The position numbers and the translations under genes were made by a program. DNA of 64,000 bases, from contig NZ_CP024923.1 of assembly GCF_002796605.1 (NCBI RefSeq), forward strand, positions 2,707,001 to 2,771,000, given 5' to 3'. How positions within the stretch are numbered: position 1 is the stretch's first letter; each line of letters begins with the position of its first letter. The notes under the pieces were generated by a model that searched no databases, was not told the origin of the DNA, and saw only the letters and a list, made by a program, of their open reading frames with translations. The DNA comes from Sphingomonas psychrotolerans. Its GTDB lineage: Bacteria > Pseudomonadota > Alphaproteobacteria > Sphingomonadales > Sphingomonadaceae. Below, piece by piece: positions 32,351 through 41,330 of the stretch.

Positions 32351-33241
32351 TCATGCGCGCTTCTTGGCCGGCGCCTTTTTGGCGGGCTCTGCCGCCTTCT
32401 TGGCGGGCGCCTTGGCCGGTCTGGTCTTCACCGCCGCGCCCGTCTTTGCCTCGGGCTTTTCGAGCGATTTCTTGAGCGCCGCCATCAGATCGACGACGTT
32501 CGAGCCGCGGCTCGGTGCGCCATCCTCCTTGTCTTCGATGATCTTCTTGCCCTTGGCCTTCTTCTTGCGCTCGATCAGATCCTTGAGCGCATCGACATAA
32601 CGGTCATGGAATCCCGCGGGGTTGAACTTGGCGACCTTCTTGTCGATCAGCGTCTCGGCAAGCCCGAGCAATTCGGGATCGGGTTCGCTGTCCGGAATAT
32701 CGCGGAAATAGCCCTGCGCCTTGTTGACTTCGTCGGCATAGCGGAGCGTCTCGAGCACCATGCCGCGGCCGCACGGCTTGAGGCTGACGACATATTCGCG
32801 CCCGCGCATCGCGAGTTGGCCGAGCCCGACCTTGCGGCTGCGGCGCAGCGCCTCGCGCAACACGATGAACGCCTCTTCGGCGAGATCGTCGGCGGGGACG
32901 ACGAAATAGGGCTTCTCGTAATAGAGCACGTCGATCTCGTCGGCGTCGACGAACTGGGTGAGTTCGAGCGTCTTCTTCGATTCGAGCTTCACCGCGTCGA
33001 TCTCGTCCTGTTCGAGCAGGACATATTCGCCCTTCTCGACTTCGAAGCCCTTGACGATCTCGTCGACATCCACCGGGCCGATGCCGGGGGCGGTCTTCTC
33101 GTACTTGATCCTTTTACCCGAAGGCTCGTGAATCTGGTGAAAGCTGATCTGCGCGCCCGATTTGGTCGCAGAATAGATCTCGACCGGGATCGAGACCAGC
33201 GCCAGCCGTATCTGTCCTTGCCAATAGGCGCGCGCGGCCAT
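32351..33241 (-). CDS. ku: Non-homologous end-joining protein Ku
   Basis: A 296-residue bacterial Ku. It begins MAARAYWQGQIRLALVSIPVEIYS and has the Ku core with GKRIKYEKTAPG, the VDVDEIVKGFEVEKGEYVLL segment and LRYADEV, spanning about 1-250, followed by a Lys/Ala/Pro-rich tail (KKAAEPAKKAPAKKRA) like the extended C-termini that help DNA binding and threading. As a homodimer it encircles broken ends and recruits LigD, encoded right after it. The ATG at 33241 has GAGGAG upstream. A palindrome at 33298-33316 lies in the divergent region shared with pdxH. Confidence 0.95.
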   Translation of the reverse strand: MAARAYWQGQIRLALVSIPVEIYSATKSGAQISFHQIHEPSGKRIKYEKTAPGIGPVDVDEIVKGFEVEKGEYVLLEQDEIDAVKLESKKTLELTQFVDADEIDVLYYEKPYFVVPADDLAEEAFIVLREALRRSRKVGLGQLAMRGREYVVSLKPCGRGMVLETLRYADEVNKAQGYFRDIPDSEPDPELLGLAETLIDKKVAKFNPAGFHDRYVDALKDLIERKKKAKGKKIIEDKEDGAPSRGSNVVDLMAALKKSLEKPEAKTGAAVKTRPAKAPAKKAAEPAKKAPAKKRA

Positions 33242-33297
33242 GCGGGAAACTCCTCGTTGCGAAGCCGATTCAATTCGCCAGAGCGGAGTCCGTTCCT

Positions 33298-33316
33298 CGA
33301 CACCAAAATGGTGTCG
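33298..33316. promoter_or_regulatory. Palindromic operator-like site between ku and pdxH
   Basis: CGACACCA-AAA-TGGTGTCG is a perfect 8-bp inverted repeat with a 3-bp spacer, 57 bp upstream of ku and 19 bp upstream of pdxH. The size and symmetry fit a dimeric repressor site. It could also form a hairpin in the pdxH leader. Confidence 0.4.
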
Positions 33317-33334
33317 GCGTAGGAGGCAGGCACG

Positions 33335-33913
33335 ATGACCATTGATCCCTTCCAGCTGTTCGATTCCTGGTTCGCCGAAGCGCGCGCAAGCGAGCCCAAC
33401 GACTCCAATGCGATGACGCTCGCCACGGTGGATGCCGGCGGGCAGCCTTCGGCGCGGATGGTGCTGCTGAAGGGGCATGGGCCCGACGGTTTCGTGTTTT
33501 ACACCAATCGCGGCAGCCGCAAGGCTGGCGACTTGCTCGCGAGCCCGCGCGCGGCATTGCTGTTTCACTGGAAATCGCTGCGCCGGCAGATCCGGATCGA
33601 GGGACCGGTCGTGCAAGTGACCGATGCCGAGAGCGACGCCTATTTCGCCAGTCGCAGCCGCGATTCGCAACTCGGCGCCTGGGCTTCGGAGCAGTCGCGG
33701 CCGCTCGATGCACGGGCGACGTTCGAGAGGCGGTACGAAGAAGCGCGCACGCGGTTCGAAGGCGGGGAGGTGCCGCGGCCGCCGCATTGGGGCGGGTATC
33801 GCGTGGCGCCCTCCGCAATCGAATTCTGGCAGGACCGCGAACATCGGCTACACGAACGCCGACTGTTCCAGCGCGACGGCGAGAGCTGGTCCGAAGGCTT
33901 GCTCTACCCGTGA
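33335..33913 (+). CDS. pdxH: Pyridoxamine 5'-phosphate oxidase
   Basis: A 192-residue FMN enzyme that oxidises pyridoxamine or pyridoxine 5'-phosphate to pyridoxal 5'-phosphate. Recognisable elements: AMTLATVDAGGQPSARMVLLK, GFVFYTNRGSRKAGDL (FMN binding), WKSLRRQIRIEGPV, and the C-terminal HWGGYRVAPSAIEFWQ plus RLHERRLFQR, the PLP-contacting PdxH signature. Length is near normal (bacterial members 190-220). SD AGGAGGCAGGCACG precedes the ATG. It is the first of three overlapping genes. Confidence 0.95.
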   Translation: MTIDPFQLFDSWFAEARASEPNDSNAMTLATVDAGGQPSARMVLLKGHGPDGFVFYTNRGSRKAGDLLASPRAALLFHWKSLRRQIRIEGPVVQVTDAESDAYFASRSRDSQLGAWASEQSRPLDARATFERRYEEARTRFEGGEVPRPPHWGGYRVAPSAIEFWQDREHRLHERRLFQRDGESWSEGLLYP

Positions 33914-34824
33914 GCAATCTCGCGCGGCGCGCGGCGCTGGCCAGTGTCGCCTGTGCAGTGCTGCTCGGCAGCCTCAAGGCATGGGCGGCGTGGCGGACCG
34001 GATCGGTGGCGGTGCTGGCCAGCCTTGCCGACAGTGTGCTCGATCTGGTGGCGTCGCTGGTGACTCTCGGCGGCGTGCATTGGGCGGCACAGCCTGCCGA
34101 CGACGATCATCGCTTCGGGCATGGCAAGGCCGAGGCGCTGGCGGCCCTGTTCCAGGTCGCGGTGATCGCGGTTTCGGCGTTCGCGATCCTGCTGCGCGCG
34201 GGCGCGCGGCTGATGGCGCAGCAGCCGAGCACCGACGCCGAATATGGCATCGGGGTGTCGGTGGTCGCGATCGTCGTGACGCTGGCGCTGACGCGCTATC
34301 AGCAATCGGTGGTCCGCCGGACCGGATCGATCGCGATCGGCACCGACCGGGTCCATTACCAATCCGACCTGTTCCTCAACGGCGCGGTGATCGTCGCGCT
34401 GCTGCTCGAAAGCTATGCCGGGCTTGCCGGTGCCGATGCGGTGTTCGGGATCGTCATCGGGCTGTGGCTGCTGTTCGGCGCATGGCGGGCATCGGTCGAC
34501 GCGATCGACCAGTTGATGGACAAGGAATGGCCCGAGGCGAAGCGCCAGCGCTTCGTCGAGATCGCCGCGCGCCACCCCGAACTGATCGGCCTGCACGATC
34601 TGCGCACCCGGACCAGCGGGGTGAAGGATTTCGTCCAGTTCCACATCTGGATGGACCCGCACATGACCGTGCTCGAATCGCACGACGTGGTCGAGCGGCT
34701 CGAAAAGGAGCTGGCCGAGGAATTTCCCGGCACCGAAGTGCTGATCCATGTCGACCCCGAGGGTCAGGTGGACGAGCCCGGCAATCCGCTCGCCGAGACC
34801 GATTTGCTCAAGGACACGCGATGA
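33910..34824 (+). CDS. Cation diffusion facilitator transporter
   Basis: A 304-residue CDF protein starting with the GTG that overlaps the pdxH stop (GTGA). About six membrane helices occupy residues 10-200; the first metal site is ADSVLDL in helix 2 and HYQSDLFLNG in helix 5 (Asp/His pairs), and DDDHRFGHGKAEALAALFQ is the loop signature. A cytoplasmic domain follows (TRTSGVKDFVQFHIWM, EVLIHVDPEG). Members export Zn, Fe, Cd, Co or Mn by proton antiport; the Asp-rich pattern is closest to FieF-type Fe/Zn pumps, but metal choice is inference. Confidence 0.9.
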   Translation: MSNLARRAALASVACAVLLGSLKAWAAWRTGSVAVLASLADSVLDLVASLVTLGGVHWAAQPADDDHRFGHGKAEALAALFQVAVIAVSAFAILLRAGARLMAQQPSTDAEYGIGVSVVAIVVTLALTRYQQSVVRRTGSIAIGTDRVHYQSDLFLNGAVIVALLLESYAGLAGADAVFGIVIGLWLLFGAWRASVDAIDQLMDKEWPEAKRQRFVEIAARHPELIGLHDLRTRTSGVKDFVQFHIWMDPHMTVLESHDVVERLEKELAEEFPGTEVLIHVDPEGQVDEPGNPLAETDLLKDTR

Positions 34825-35609
34825 AACTGCCCTTTGCCCAGATCGACGCATTCGCCGACCGGCCCTTTACCGGCAACCCCGCTGCGGTGATCCCGCTCGA
34901 CACGTGGCTCGACGATTCCGTGCTACAGGCGATCGCCGAAGAGAATAATGTGTCCGAGACCGCGTTCATCGTCCCCGATGCGGAGGGCGAGGCGGATTAC
35001 GAGCTGCGCTGGTTTACTCCGGCAGTCGAAGTCGCCTTGTGCGGGCACGCGACGATGGCGAGCGGACACTATGTGCTGACCTGCGAGCAGGATCGCGATC
35101 TGGTGCGCTTCCGCACGCGCAAATCGGGAATGCTCGAAGTGGCGCGGCATGGCAAAGGATATCTGATGGAGCTGCCGGCCTATGCGGCCGAGCCCGTGGC
35201 GGTGCCGGGGCTGCTCGACGCGCTGGGGGTGCGGGGCGAGACGCTGCGCCATCCGCGCGGCTATGACCTGACCGTGCTGGACAGCGCCGAGGCAGTGCTA
35301 GCGGTTGCACCCGATTTCCGCGCGCTCGCTGCGATCGGCGACACGCTCAACATCGTGACGGCGCCGGGCCGCGATACCGACGTGATCAGCCGGGTGTTCG
35401 CGCCGGCGGCCGGGATCGACGAGGATCCGGTGACCGGATCGGCGCATTCGGTGCTGGCGCCCTATTGGGCACAGCGACTGGGGCGCGGCCACTTCACGGC
35501 GTATCAGGCGAGCCGGCGCGGCGGGCATGTCGGCTGCGAGCTTGCGGGGGAAAGGGTCATCCTCGGCGGCAAGTGCGTGACGGTGATCGAGGGCGAGTTC
35601 CGGCTCTGA
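34821..35609 (+). CDS. PhzF family isomerase-like protein
   Basis: A 262-residue PhzF-type protein with the diaminopimelate-epimerase-like fold of two homologous halves. Start MKLPFAQIDAFADRPFTGNPAAV, catalytic-type Glu46 in NNVSETAFI, ELRWFTPAVEVALCGHATMASGH, and in the second half GIDEDPVTGSAHSVLAPYW. The family includes phenazine isomerase PhzF but most members are of unknown activity, and no phenazine genes are near. Its ATG overlaps the CDF stop (ATGA), so it is coupled to pdxH and the CDF gene. Confidence 0.9.
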   Translation: MKLPFAQIDAFADRPFTGNPAAVIPLDTWLDDSVLQAIAEENNVSETAFIVPDAEGEADYELRWFTPAVEVALCGHATMASGHYVLTCEQDRDLVRFRTRKSGMLEVARHGKGYLMELPAYAAEPVAVPGLLDALGVRGETLRHPRGYDLTVLDSAEAVLAVAPDFRALAAIGDTLNIVTAPGRDTDVISRVFAPAAGIDEDPVTGSAHSVLAPYWAQRLGRGHFTAYQASRRGGHVGCELAGERVILGGKCVTVIEGEFRL

Positions 35610-35635
35610 AATCCTCCTCCCTTTCAGGGCGGGCG

Positions 35636-36757
35636 TTAAGCGGCAGCCAGCTCCGCCCGCTCGGTCTCCGCAATCCATCCGCCACCCAACACACGATCTC
35701 CAGCGTACAACACCGCCGCTTGTCCGGGGGCGACGCCATATTCCGGCATTTCGAACACCACGCGATCGCCTTCAAGCCAGGCCGGTACCGGCTTGGCCAG
35801 CGAGCGGACCTTGGCGGCCAGCGGCCCGGTGTGATCGCCGCCGAGCCAATTGACGTTCTCGATCCGCGCCCCACGCACGGCCAGCGCGCGCTTGGGCCCG
35901 ACCACCACTTCGCGCGTCACCGGATCGAGGCGAAGTACATAATAAGGCTCGGCCGCCCCGCCGATTTCTAGCCCGCGGCGCTGGCCCACGGTGAAGTGGA
36001 TCAGCCCCTTGTGCGCCCCGAGCTTGCGGCCGGTCTCGTCGATGATGTCGCCGTATGTCTCGACTTCCGGGCGCAGTTTCTTGACGAGGCTCGCATAATC
36101 CCCGTCGGGGACGAAGCAGATATCTTGGCTGTCGGGCTTGCCCGCCACGCCCAGGCCGAGTTCGGCGGCGAGCTCGCGCACGCGCGGCTTGGGCAGTCCG
36201 CCCAGCGGAAAGCGCAGAAAATCGAGCTGCGCCTGTGTCGTCGCGAACAGGAAATAGCTCTGGTCGCGCGCGGGATCGGCGGCGCGGTGGAGCTCGGCGC
36301 CATGTGCACCTTCGACGCGGCGGACATAATGGCCGGTGGCGAGGCAATCGGCGCCGAGATCGCGCGCAAGCGCGAACAGATCGGTGAATTTGGGCCCCAT
36401 GTTGCACCTCACGCACGGGATGGGGGTGCGCCCGGCGAGATATTCGTCGGCGAAATCGTCGATCACCGTGCTCCGGAAGCTCGATGCATGATCGAAGACG
36501 TAATGCGCGATGCCGAGCTTGTCGCATACCGCGCGGGCATCGCGGATGTCGCGGCCGGCACAGCAGCTGCCGGCGCGCCCGACCGCCTCGCCATGATCAT
36601 AGAGCTGCAGCGTCACGCCGATCGTCTCTGCGCCGGTCTGCGCCGCGAGCGCCGCCACCACCGATGAGTCGACTCCGCCCGACATGGCGACGACGATCCG
36701 CCGCTTGGCGAGCGGCTCGGCCAGTTGAAAGTCTGCAGGGTTCACGGGTGCGCACAT
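35636..36757 (-). CDS. mnmA: tRNA-specific 2-thiouridylase MnmA
   Basis: A 373-residue enzyme that thiolates U34 of tRNA Lys, Glu and Gln. PP-loop [14 protein letters not shown] near residue 24; catalytic Cys region [32 protein letters not shown]; second catalytic Cys in [12 protein letters not shown]; and [13 protein letters not shown]. All motifs are intact. It is convergent with the PhzF gene (26 bp apart) and monocistronic. A GTG a few codons after the ATG (VNPADFQ) is an alternative start. Confidence 0.95.
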   Translation of the reverse strand: MCAPVNPADFQLAEPLAKRRIVVAMSGGVDSSVVAALAAQTGAETIGVTLQLYDHGEAVGRAGSCCAGRDIRDARAVCDKLGIAHYVFDHASSFRSTVIDDFADEYLAGRTPIPCVRCNMGPKFTDLFALARDLGADCLATGHYVRRVEGAHGAELHRAADPARDQSYFLFATTQAQLDFLRFPLGGLPKPRVRELAAELGLGVAGKPDSQDICFVPDGDYASLVKKLRPEVETYGDIIDETGRKLGAHKGLIHFTVGQRRGLEIGGAAEPYYVLRLDPVTREVVVGPKRALAVRGARIENVNWLGGDHTGPLAAKVRSLAKPVPAWLEGDRVVFEMPEYGVAPGQAAVLYAGDRVLGGGWIAETERAELAAA

Positions 36758-37229
36758 AAGCGCTTGTCGCCGCCCGATCCAGCCCGGCGCCGCAACGGAT
36801 TGGAAAGGCAGGTTAAGCGAGCGTTCCCATCGGCTTTACGGCGCCTTCATCCCGATTGGCTAAAGCTGGCCAACCAAGAGAGAAGAGACTGGATTCGTAA
36901 CTGTGGATTTGAGCTTCGCCAGACTGGAACGGGACGTGGCGGTCACCGCCATGCCGATCGAGCTGGCAGTGCTGCTCGTCGGCATCGCCGCGCGGCAGGC
37001 AGCAAGTCCAACGGCATGCGTCCAGACGCGGCTCGCGCTTGCAGCGCCGGCCGAGGCGCTGCTCGCGCCTGCCCACGGCGCATTCCACCGCGCTTCGGCG
37101 GCAACGCTGAGGCGGTGGAAAGAGGAGTGAAGGCGGCGTTTACCGTGGCGTTTTAGCCGTTGTTCAAGCGCTGGGCATATTGGTGGTTGAGTTGAGTAAC
37201 GGGGGCCCCCGCCCCGATGAGGCATGTAG
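36758..37229. other. Intergenic region between mnmA and sciP
   Basis: A 472-bp stretch. It holds one possible 75-codon gene (36903-37130, listed separately). The last 100 bp before sciP includes GGGGGCCCCCGCCCC, a short GC palindrome. I see no tRNA-like cloverleaf or riboswitch pattern. Confidence 0.5.
36903..37130 (+). CDS. Possible 75-residue protein of unknown function
   Basis: A GTG-started frame with about 80 percent G or C at the third codon position, like real genes here. The product is VDLSFARLERDVAVTAMPIE, then a hydrophobic Ala/Leu-rich helix (LAVLLVGIAARQAAS) and a basic end (TLRRWKEE). A weak SD at best. No family recognised; could equally be a chance frame in GC-rich DNA. Confidence 0.35.
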   Translation: MDLSFARLERDVAVTAMPIELAVLLVGIAARQAASPTACVQTRLALAAPAEALLAPAHGAFHRASAATLRRWKEE

Positions 37230-37529
37230 ATGATTGAAAACCAGAAGATACGTCCTGCGAAAGTGATCGGGCCACTCGGCGAACCGCTGACGCTCGATAC
37301 GCTGCCACCACCGAGCACGACCCGCTGGGTCGTGCGCCGCAAGGCCGAAGTGGTCGCTGCGGTGAATGGCGGACTGCTGAGCGTGGACGAGGTCTGCGAG
37401 CGTTACAGCCTCACCGTCGAGGAATTCGCCGGCTGGCAGCGGGCGATCGATCGCTCGGGCATGCCAGGGCTGCGGGTGACCCGCATCCAGCATTATCGTT
37501 CGCTCTACGAACGTCAGCAGAAATATTGA
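37230..37529 (+). CDS. sciP: CtrA inhibitor SciP (DUF1153)
   Basis: A 99-residue protein matching SciP: KVIGPLGEPLTLDTLPPP, then TRWVVRRKAEVVAAVNGGLL, and the helix-turn-helix VDEVCERYSLTVEEFAGWQ with IDRSGMPGLRVTRIQHYR. In Caulobacter SciP binds DNA and blocks CtrA-activated transcription in swarmer cells. The spacing and residues agree closely through residue 95. GAGG lies 9 bp before the ATG. With trcR at 23 kb, two alphaproteobacterial cell-cycle regulators fall in this window. Confidence 0.9.
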   Translation: MIENQKIRPAKVIGPLGEPLTLDTLPPPSTTRWVVRRKAEVVAAVNGGLLSVDEVCERYSLTVEEFAGWQRAIDRSGMPGLRVTRIQHYRSLYERQQKY

Positions 37530-37530
37530 G

Positions 37531-38532
37531 CTAGCCGACCGTCAACACGATCTTGCCGATATGCTCGCCCGACTCCATCCGCCGATGCGCCTCGGCAGCT
37601 TCGGCGAATGGAAAGGTCGAATCGATCACCGGCTTCAGCCTTCCCTGCTCGACAAAGGGCCACACGGTTCGCGCGATTTCGTCCGCGACGAGGCTCTTGA
37701 ACCCGGTATCGCGTGCCCGAAGCGTCGAGCCGGTGAGCACCAGCCGCTTGCGCATCACCCGCCAGAGCGGGATCGTCGTCTCGGCACCGCGCTGGACCGC
37801 GATCGAAACGTGGCGCCCCTCTTCCGCGAGGCATTCGAGGTTGCGGGGGACGTAATCGCCGCCGACCATGTCGAGCACGATATCGACTCCGCGCCCCCCG
37901 GTGATATCTTTCACTCGGGCGACGAAATCCTCGGTCTTGTAGTTGATCGCCTCGGCGGCGCCTGCGTCACGCGCGGCCTGGCATTTGGCATCCGAACCCG
38001 CGGTGACCAGCACGGTCAGGCGGAACAGGCGGGCGAGCGCGATCGCCATCATCCCGATACCGCTGGTCCCCCCATGGACGAGAAGCCAGTCGCCGTCCGC
38101 GGCGTAGGCGCGCTCGAAGACATTGGTCCACACCGTGAACAACGTCTCGGGCATCGCCGCCGCCTCGACCATCGTCAATGCCGCCGGCACGGGCAGGCAC
38201 TGGCCGGCCGGCGCGACGACATATTCGGCATAGGCGCCACCGCTGACCAATGCGCAGATCGACTGACCAATCGTCTCGCGCGCCACCCCGTCGCCGACCG
38301 CGACGATCGTTCCCGCCGCCTCGAGGCCCAGGATCGACGGCGCCCCCGGCGGCGTGGGATAGAGACCCATGCGCTGCATCACCTCGGGGCGGTTGACCCC
38401 TGCCGCGCCCACCTTGATCAGCACTTCGCCTTCGCCCGGCACGGGGACGGGGCGTCTCACCGGCACCAGGACTTCGGGACCGCCGGGCTGTTCGGGATCG
38501 ATGGCCAGCATCGTTTCGGGGACGGTCATCAC
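37531..38532 (-). CDS. NAD(P)H quinone oxidoreductase (zinc-independent MDR family)
   Basis: A 333-residue medium-chain reductase of the quinone-oxidoreductase/PIG3 type. GroES-like domain about 1-125 (KVGAAGVNRPEVMQRMGLYP, GLEAAGTIVAVGDGV), Rossmann domain with LLVHGGTSGIGMMAIALAR and VLVTAGSDAKCQAA, then GRGVDIVLDMVGGDYVPRN. No catalytic or structural zinc ligands. It should reduce quinones or enones with NADPH. Its stop is 2 bp from the end of sciP, convergently. Divergent from the DUF1192 gene. Confidence 0.9.
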   Translation of the reverse strand: MMTVPETMLAIDPEQPGGPEVLVPVRRPVPVPGEGEVLIKVGAAGVNRPEVMQRMGLYPTPPGAPSILGLEAAGTIVAVGDGVARETIGQSICALVSGGAYAEYVVAPAGQCLPVPAALTMVEAAAMPETLFTVWTNVFERAYAADGDWLLVHGGTSGIGMMAIALARLFRLTVLVTAGSDAKCQAARDAGAAEAINYKTEDFVARVKDITGGRGVDIVLDMVGGDYVPRNLECLAEEGRHVSIAVQRGAETTIPLWRVMRKRLVLTGSTLRARDTGFKSLVADEIARTVWPFVEQGRLKPVIDSTFPFAEAAEAHRRMESGEHIGKIVLTVG

Positions 38533-38603
38533 TTTGTCGCTTCGCCCTCGGTAGAAACCCGGGCCTTATTGACATCGCCCCGGTCAGGGTCAACGTTCAC
38601 GGC

Positions 38604-38801
38604 ATGGACGCCGACGAAAATCTGCCGCGTCGCAACGACGATCTCGCCGCTCGATTGGGCAAGCAGGACCTCGACCCCTATTCAGTCGACGAGCTGAACG
38701 AACGCGTCGAACTGCTCGAAGCCGAAATCACGCGGTGCAAAGCAAAGATTCAATACGCCGTTAACCACCGCGCAAGCGCAGACGCTCTATTTAAGAGATG
38801 A
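38604..38801 (+). CDS. DUF1192 family small coiled-coil protein
   Basis: A 65-residue protein with the DUF1192 pattern, YSVDELNERVELLEAEITRC followed by KAKIQYAVNHRASADALFKR. It forms a short amphipathic helix with heptads of Leu/Val/Ile. The family is widespread in alphaproteobacteria, often next to oxidoreductase or cell-division genes, and has no known function. Divergent from the quinone oxidoreductase. Confidence 0.85.
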   Translation: MDADENLPRRNDDLAARLGKQDLDPYSVDELNERVELLEAEITRCKAKIQYAVNHRASADALFKR

Positions 38802-38860
38802 GCGTGAAGGCATCGGAACTGGGGCGATATGCCAGTTTTCTCCGGTGCGAGGGTAGCATG

Positions 38861-38889
38861 CTTGATGCGGGCCACCGCCATCCCGACAT
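38861..38889 (+). promoter_or_regulatory. Possible RpoH (heat shock) promoter for clpA
   Basis: CTTG (38861-38864), 17 bp, then CCCGACAT (38882-38889), 50 bp before the clpA start, resembles the CTTG-N17-C-rich layout of heat-shock sigma promoters. The -10 is imperfect, so this is a suggestion. Confidence 0.3.
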
Positions 38890-38939
38890 AGTGGGAAAGG
38901 GGCCGTGTATCCTTTCGGGCCCACTGGAGTTGTATCCAA

Positions 38940-41261
38940 ATGCCTAGTTTCGCCTCCGCCCTCGAATCGACCCTGCACAAGGCGCTCGAGGCAGCTTCGT
39001 CCCGCCGCCACGAATATGCGACGCTCGAGCATCTCCTGCTGGCGCTCGTCGACGACGAGCATGCCTCCAAGGTGATGAGCGCGTGCGGCGTCGACCTCGG
39101 CGAGATCAAGAACACCGTCGCGCATTATCTCGACACCGAGCTCGAGGCGCTCAAGGTCGAGAATTCGACCGACCCCTCGCCAACCAGCGGCTTCCAGCGC
39201 GTCGTCCAGCGCGCGATCCTCCACGTCCAGTCCTCGGGCCGCGACGAAGTGACCGGCGCCAACGTGCTCGTCGCCCTGTTCAGCGAGCGCGAGAGCTACG
39301 CCGTCTATTTCCTCCAGCAGCAGGATATGAGCCGGCTCGATGCAGTGAGCTTCATCAGCCACGGCGTCGGCAAGGGCTCGAATCCCGGCGAGACCAGCAC
39401 CCCCAAGGGCGCCGAGGAGGAAAAGGTGACCAAGTCCGAGACCAAATCGGGCAAGGGCGAAAGCGCGCTCAAGCAGTTCACTGTCGACCTCAACGAGAAG
39501 GCCAAGGCCGGCAAGGTCGATCCGCTGATCGGCCGCGGCCCCGAAGTCGATCGCACGATCCAGATTCTGTGCCGCCGCAGCAAGAACAACCCGCTTTATG
39601 TGGGTGACCCGGGCGTCGGCAAGACCGCGATCGCCGAAGGACTCGCGCGCAAGATCGTCGAGGGCCAGGTCCCTGAGGTGTTGCTCGAAGCGGTGATCTA
39701 CTCGCTCGACATGGGCGCGCTGCTCGCCGGCACCCGCTATCGCGGCGATTTCGAGGAGCGGCTCAAGCAAGTCGTCAACGAACTCGAGAAGCTGCCCCAC
39801 GCAGTCCTCTTCATCGACGAGATCCACACCGTGATCGGCGCGGGCGCGACCAGCGGCGGCGCGATGGACGCGTCGAACCTGCTCAAGCCGGCGCTTTCGG
39901 GCGGCACGATCCGCTGCATCGGCTCGACCACCTACAAGGAATTCCGCAATCACTTCGAGAAGGACCGGGCATTGCTCCGGCGCTTCCAGAAGATCGATGT
40001 CAACGAGCCCACCGTCGAGGACACGATCAAGATCATCACCGGGCTGCGCAGCGCCTTCGAGGGGCATCACCACGTCAAATACACCCCGGACGCGATCAAG
40101 TCGGCGGTGGAGCTCAGCGCGCGCTACATCAACGATCGCAAATTGCCCGACAAGGCGATCGACGTGATCGACGAAGTCGGCGCGATGCAGATGCTGGTAC
40201 CGCCGAACAAGCGCAAGAAAGTGATCACCACCAAGGAGATCGAGCAGGTCATCGCGACGATGGCGCGGATCCCGGCCAAGTCAGTCTCGTCCGACGACAC
40301 CCGCGTGCTCGCCAATCTCGATCTCGATCTCAAGCGTGTCGTGTTCGGGCAGGACAAGGCGATCGAAGTGCTCAGCTCGGCGATCAAGCTGTCGCGCGCC
40401 GGGTTGCGTGAGCCGGACAAGCCGATCGGCAACTATCTGTTCTCCGGCCCCACCGGCGTCGGCAAGACCGAAGTCGCGCGCCAGCTCGCCGAGATCCTCG
40501 GCATCCCTCTCCAGCGCTTCGACATGTCCGAATATATGGAGCGTCACTCGGTCAGCCGCCTGATCGGCGCGCCTCCGGGCTATGTCGGCTATGACCAGGG
40601 CGGATTGCTCACCGACGCAGTCGACCAGCAGCCGCATTCGGTGCTGCTGCTCGACGAGATCGAGAAGGCGCATCCGGACCTGTTCAACATCCTGTTGCAA
40701 GTGATGGACAACGGCAAGCTCACCGATCACCACGGCAAGACGGTCGATTTCAGGAACACGATCCTGATCATGACCACCAATGCCGGCGCGTCGGACATGG
40801 CCAAGGAGTCGATCGGCTTCGGCGAGAGCAGCCGCGAGGACGTCCAGGAAGAGGCCGTGAAGAAGCTCTTCACTCCCGAATTCCGCAACCGCCTCGATGC
40901 GATCGTGCCGTTCGACTATCTGCCGACCGAGGTTGTGGCGCGCGTGGTGGACAAGTTCATCCTCCAGCTCGAGCTCCAGCTGGCGGACCGCGGCGTCCAC
41001 ATCCAGCTCGATGACGAGGCCAAGACCTGGCTCACCGCGCGCGGCTACGACAAGCTCTATGGCGCGCGCCCGATGGGCCGGCTGATCCAGGAGAAGATCA
41101 AGCAGCCGCTGGCCGAGGAATTGCTGTTCGGCAAGCTCGTCCATGGCGGCGAGGTGTCGGTCAAGCTCAAGGACAATGCGCTGGCTTTCGAAGTCACTCC
41201 GGCCGCGCCCAAGCCCAAAAAGGGCGGCGGCAAGAAGGCCGAGAAAATCGAAGCGAAATAG
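38940..41261 (+). CDS. clpA: ATP-dependent Clp protease ATP-binding subunit ClpA
   Basis: A 773-residue class I Hsp100. N-domain about 1-145 (two Clp repeats, SRRHEYATLEHLLLALVDDE). AAA1: Walker A GDPGVGKTAIAEG, Walker B HAVLFIDEIHTVIGAG. AAA2: Walker A GPTGVGKTEVARQ, Walker B VLLLDEIEKAHPDL, with the ClpP-binding IGF loop in ESIGFGESS. A Lys-rich tail follows. It unfolds substrates for ClpP. The adaptor gene clpS, often just upstream in alphaproteobacteria, is not here. A textbook terminator follows. Confidence 0.95.
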   Translation: MPSFASALESTLHKALEAASSRRHEYATLEHLLLALVDDEHASKVMSACGVDLGEIKNTVAHYLDTELEALKVENSTDPSPTSGFQRVVQRAILHVQSSGRDEVTGANVLVALFSERESYAVYFLQQQDMSRLDAVSFISHGVGKGSNPGETSTPKGAEEEKVTKSETKSGKGESALKQFTVDLNEKAKAGKVDPLIGRGPEVDRTIQILCRRSKNNPLYVGDPGVGKTAIAEGLARKIVEGQVPEVLLEAVIYSLDMGALLAGTRYRGDFEERLKQVVNELEKLPHAVLFIDEIHTVIGAGATSGGAMDASNLLKPALSGGTIRCIGSTTYKEFRNHFEKDRALLRRFQKIDVNEPTVEDTIKIITGLRSAFEGHHHVKYTPDAIKSAVELSARYINDRKLPDKAIDVIDEVGAMQMLVPPNKRKKVITTKEIEQVIATMARIPAKSVSSDDTRVLANLDLDLKRVVFGQDKAIEVLSSAIKLSRAGLREPDKPIGNYLFSGPTGVGKTEVARQLAEILGIPLQRFDMSEYMERHSVSRLIGAPPGYVGYDQGGLLTDAVDQQPHSVLLLDEIEKAHPDLFNILLQVMDNGKLTDHHGKTVDFRNTILIMTTNAGASDMAKESIGFGESSREDVQEEAVKKLFTPEFRNRLDAIVPFDYLPTEVVARVVDKFILQLELQLADRGVHIQLDDEAKTWLTARGYDKLYGARPMGRLIQEKIKQPLAEELLFGKLVHGGEVSVKLKDNALAFEVTPAAPKPKKGGGKKAEKIEAK

Positions 41262-41283
41262 GTTCGGCGGATCGGACAAAGCG

Positions 41284-41318
41284 ACGGGCTCGAGGTCATC
41301 CTCGGGCCCGTTTCTTTT
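41284..41318 (+). terminator. Rho-independent terminator of clpA
   Basis: ACGGGCTCGAGG (41284-41295), a 4-nt loop and CCTCGGGCCCGT (41300-41311) form a 12-bp stem with one G-U pair, followed by TTTCTTTT. It lies 23 bp past the clpA stop. Confidence 0.85.
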
Positions 41319-41330
41319 GCTGACCGTTAT

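Noticed and set aside
33290..33320. EcfG promoter for ku (GGAAC on the minus strand)
   Set aside because: GGAAC is followed at the right distance by AATT, not CGTT.
36813..37088. Minus-strand frame upstream of sciP
   Set aside because: Poor codon use and no start signal; the plus-strand frame at 36903 is more coding-like.
38800..38850. EcfG promoter for clpA (GGAAC...GTTT)
   Set aside because: The spacer is 15 rather than 16-17 bp and the -10 lacks the C of CGTT.
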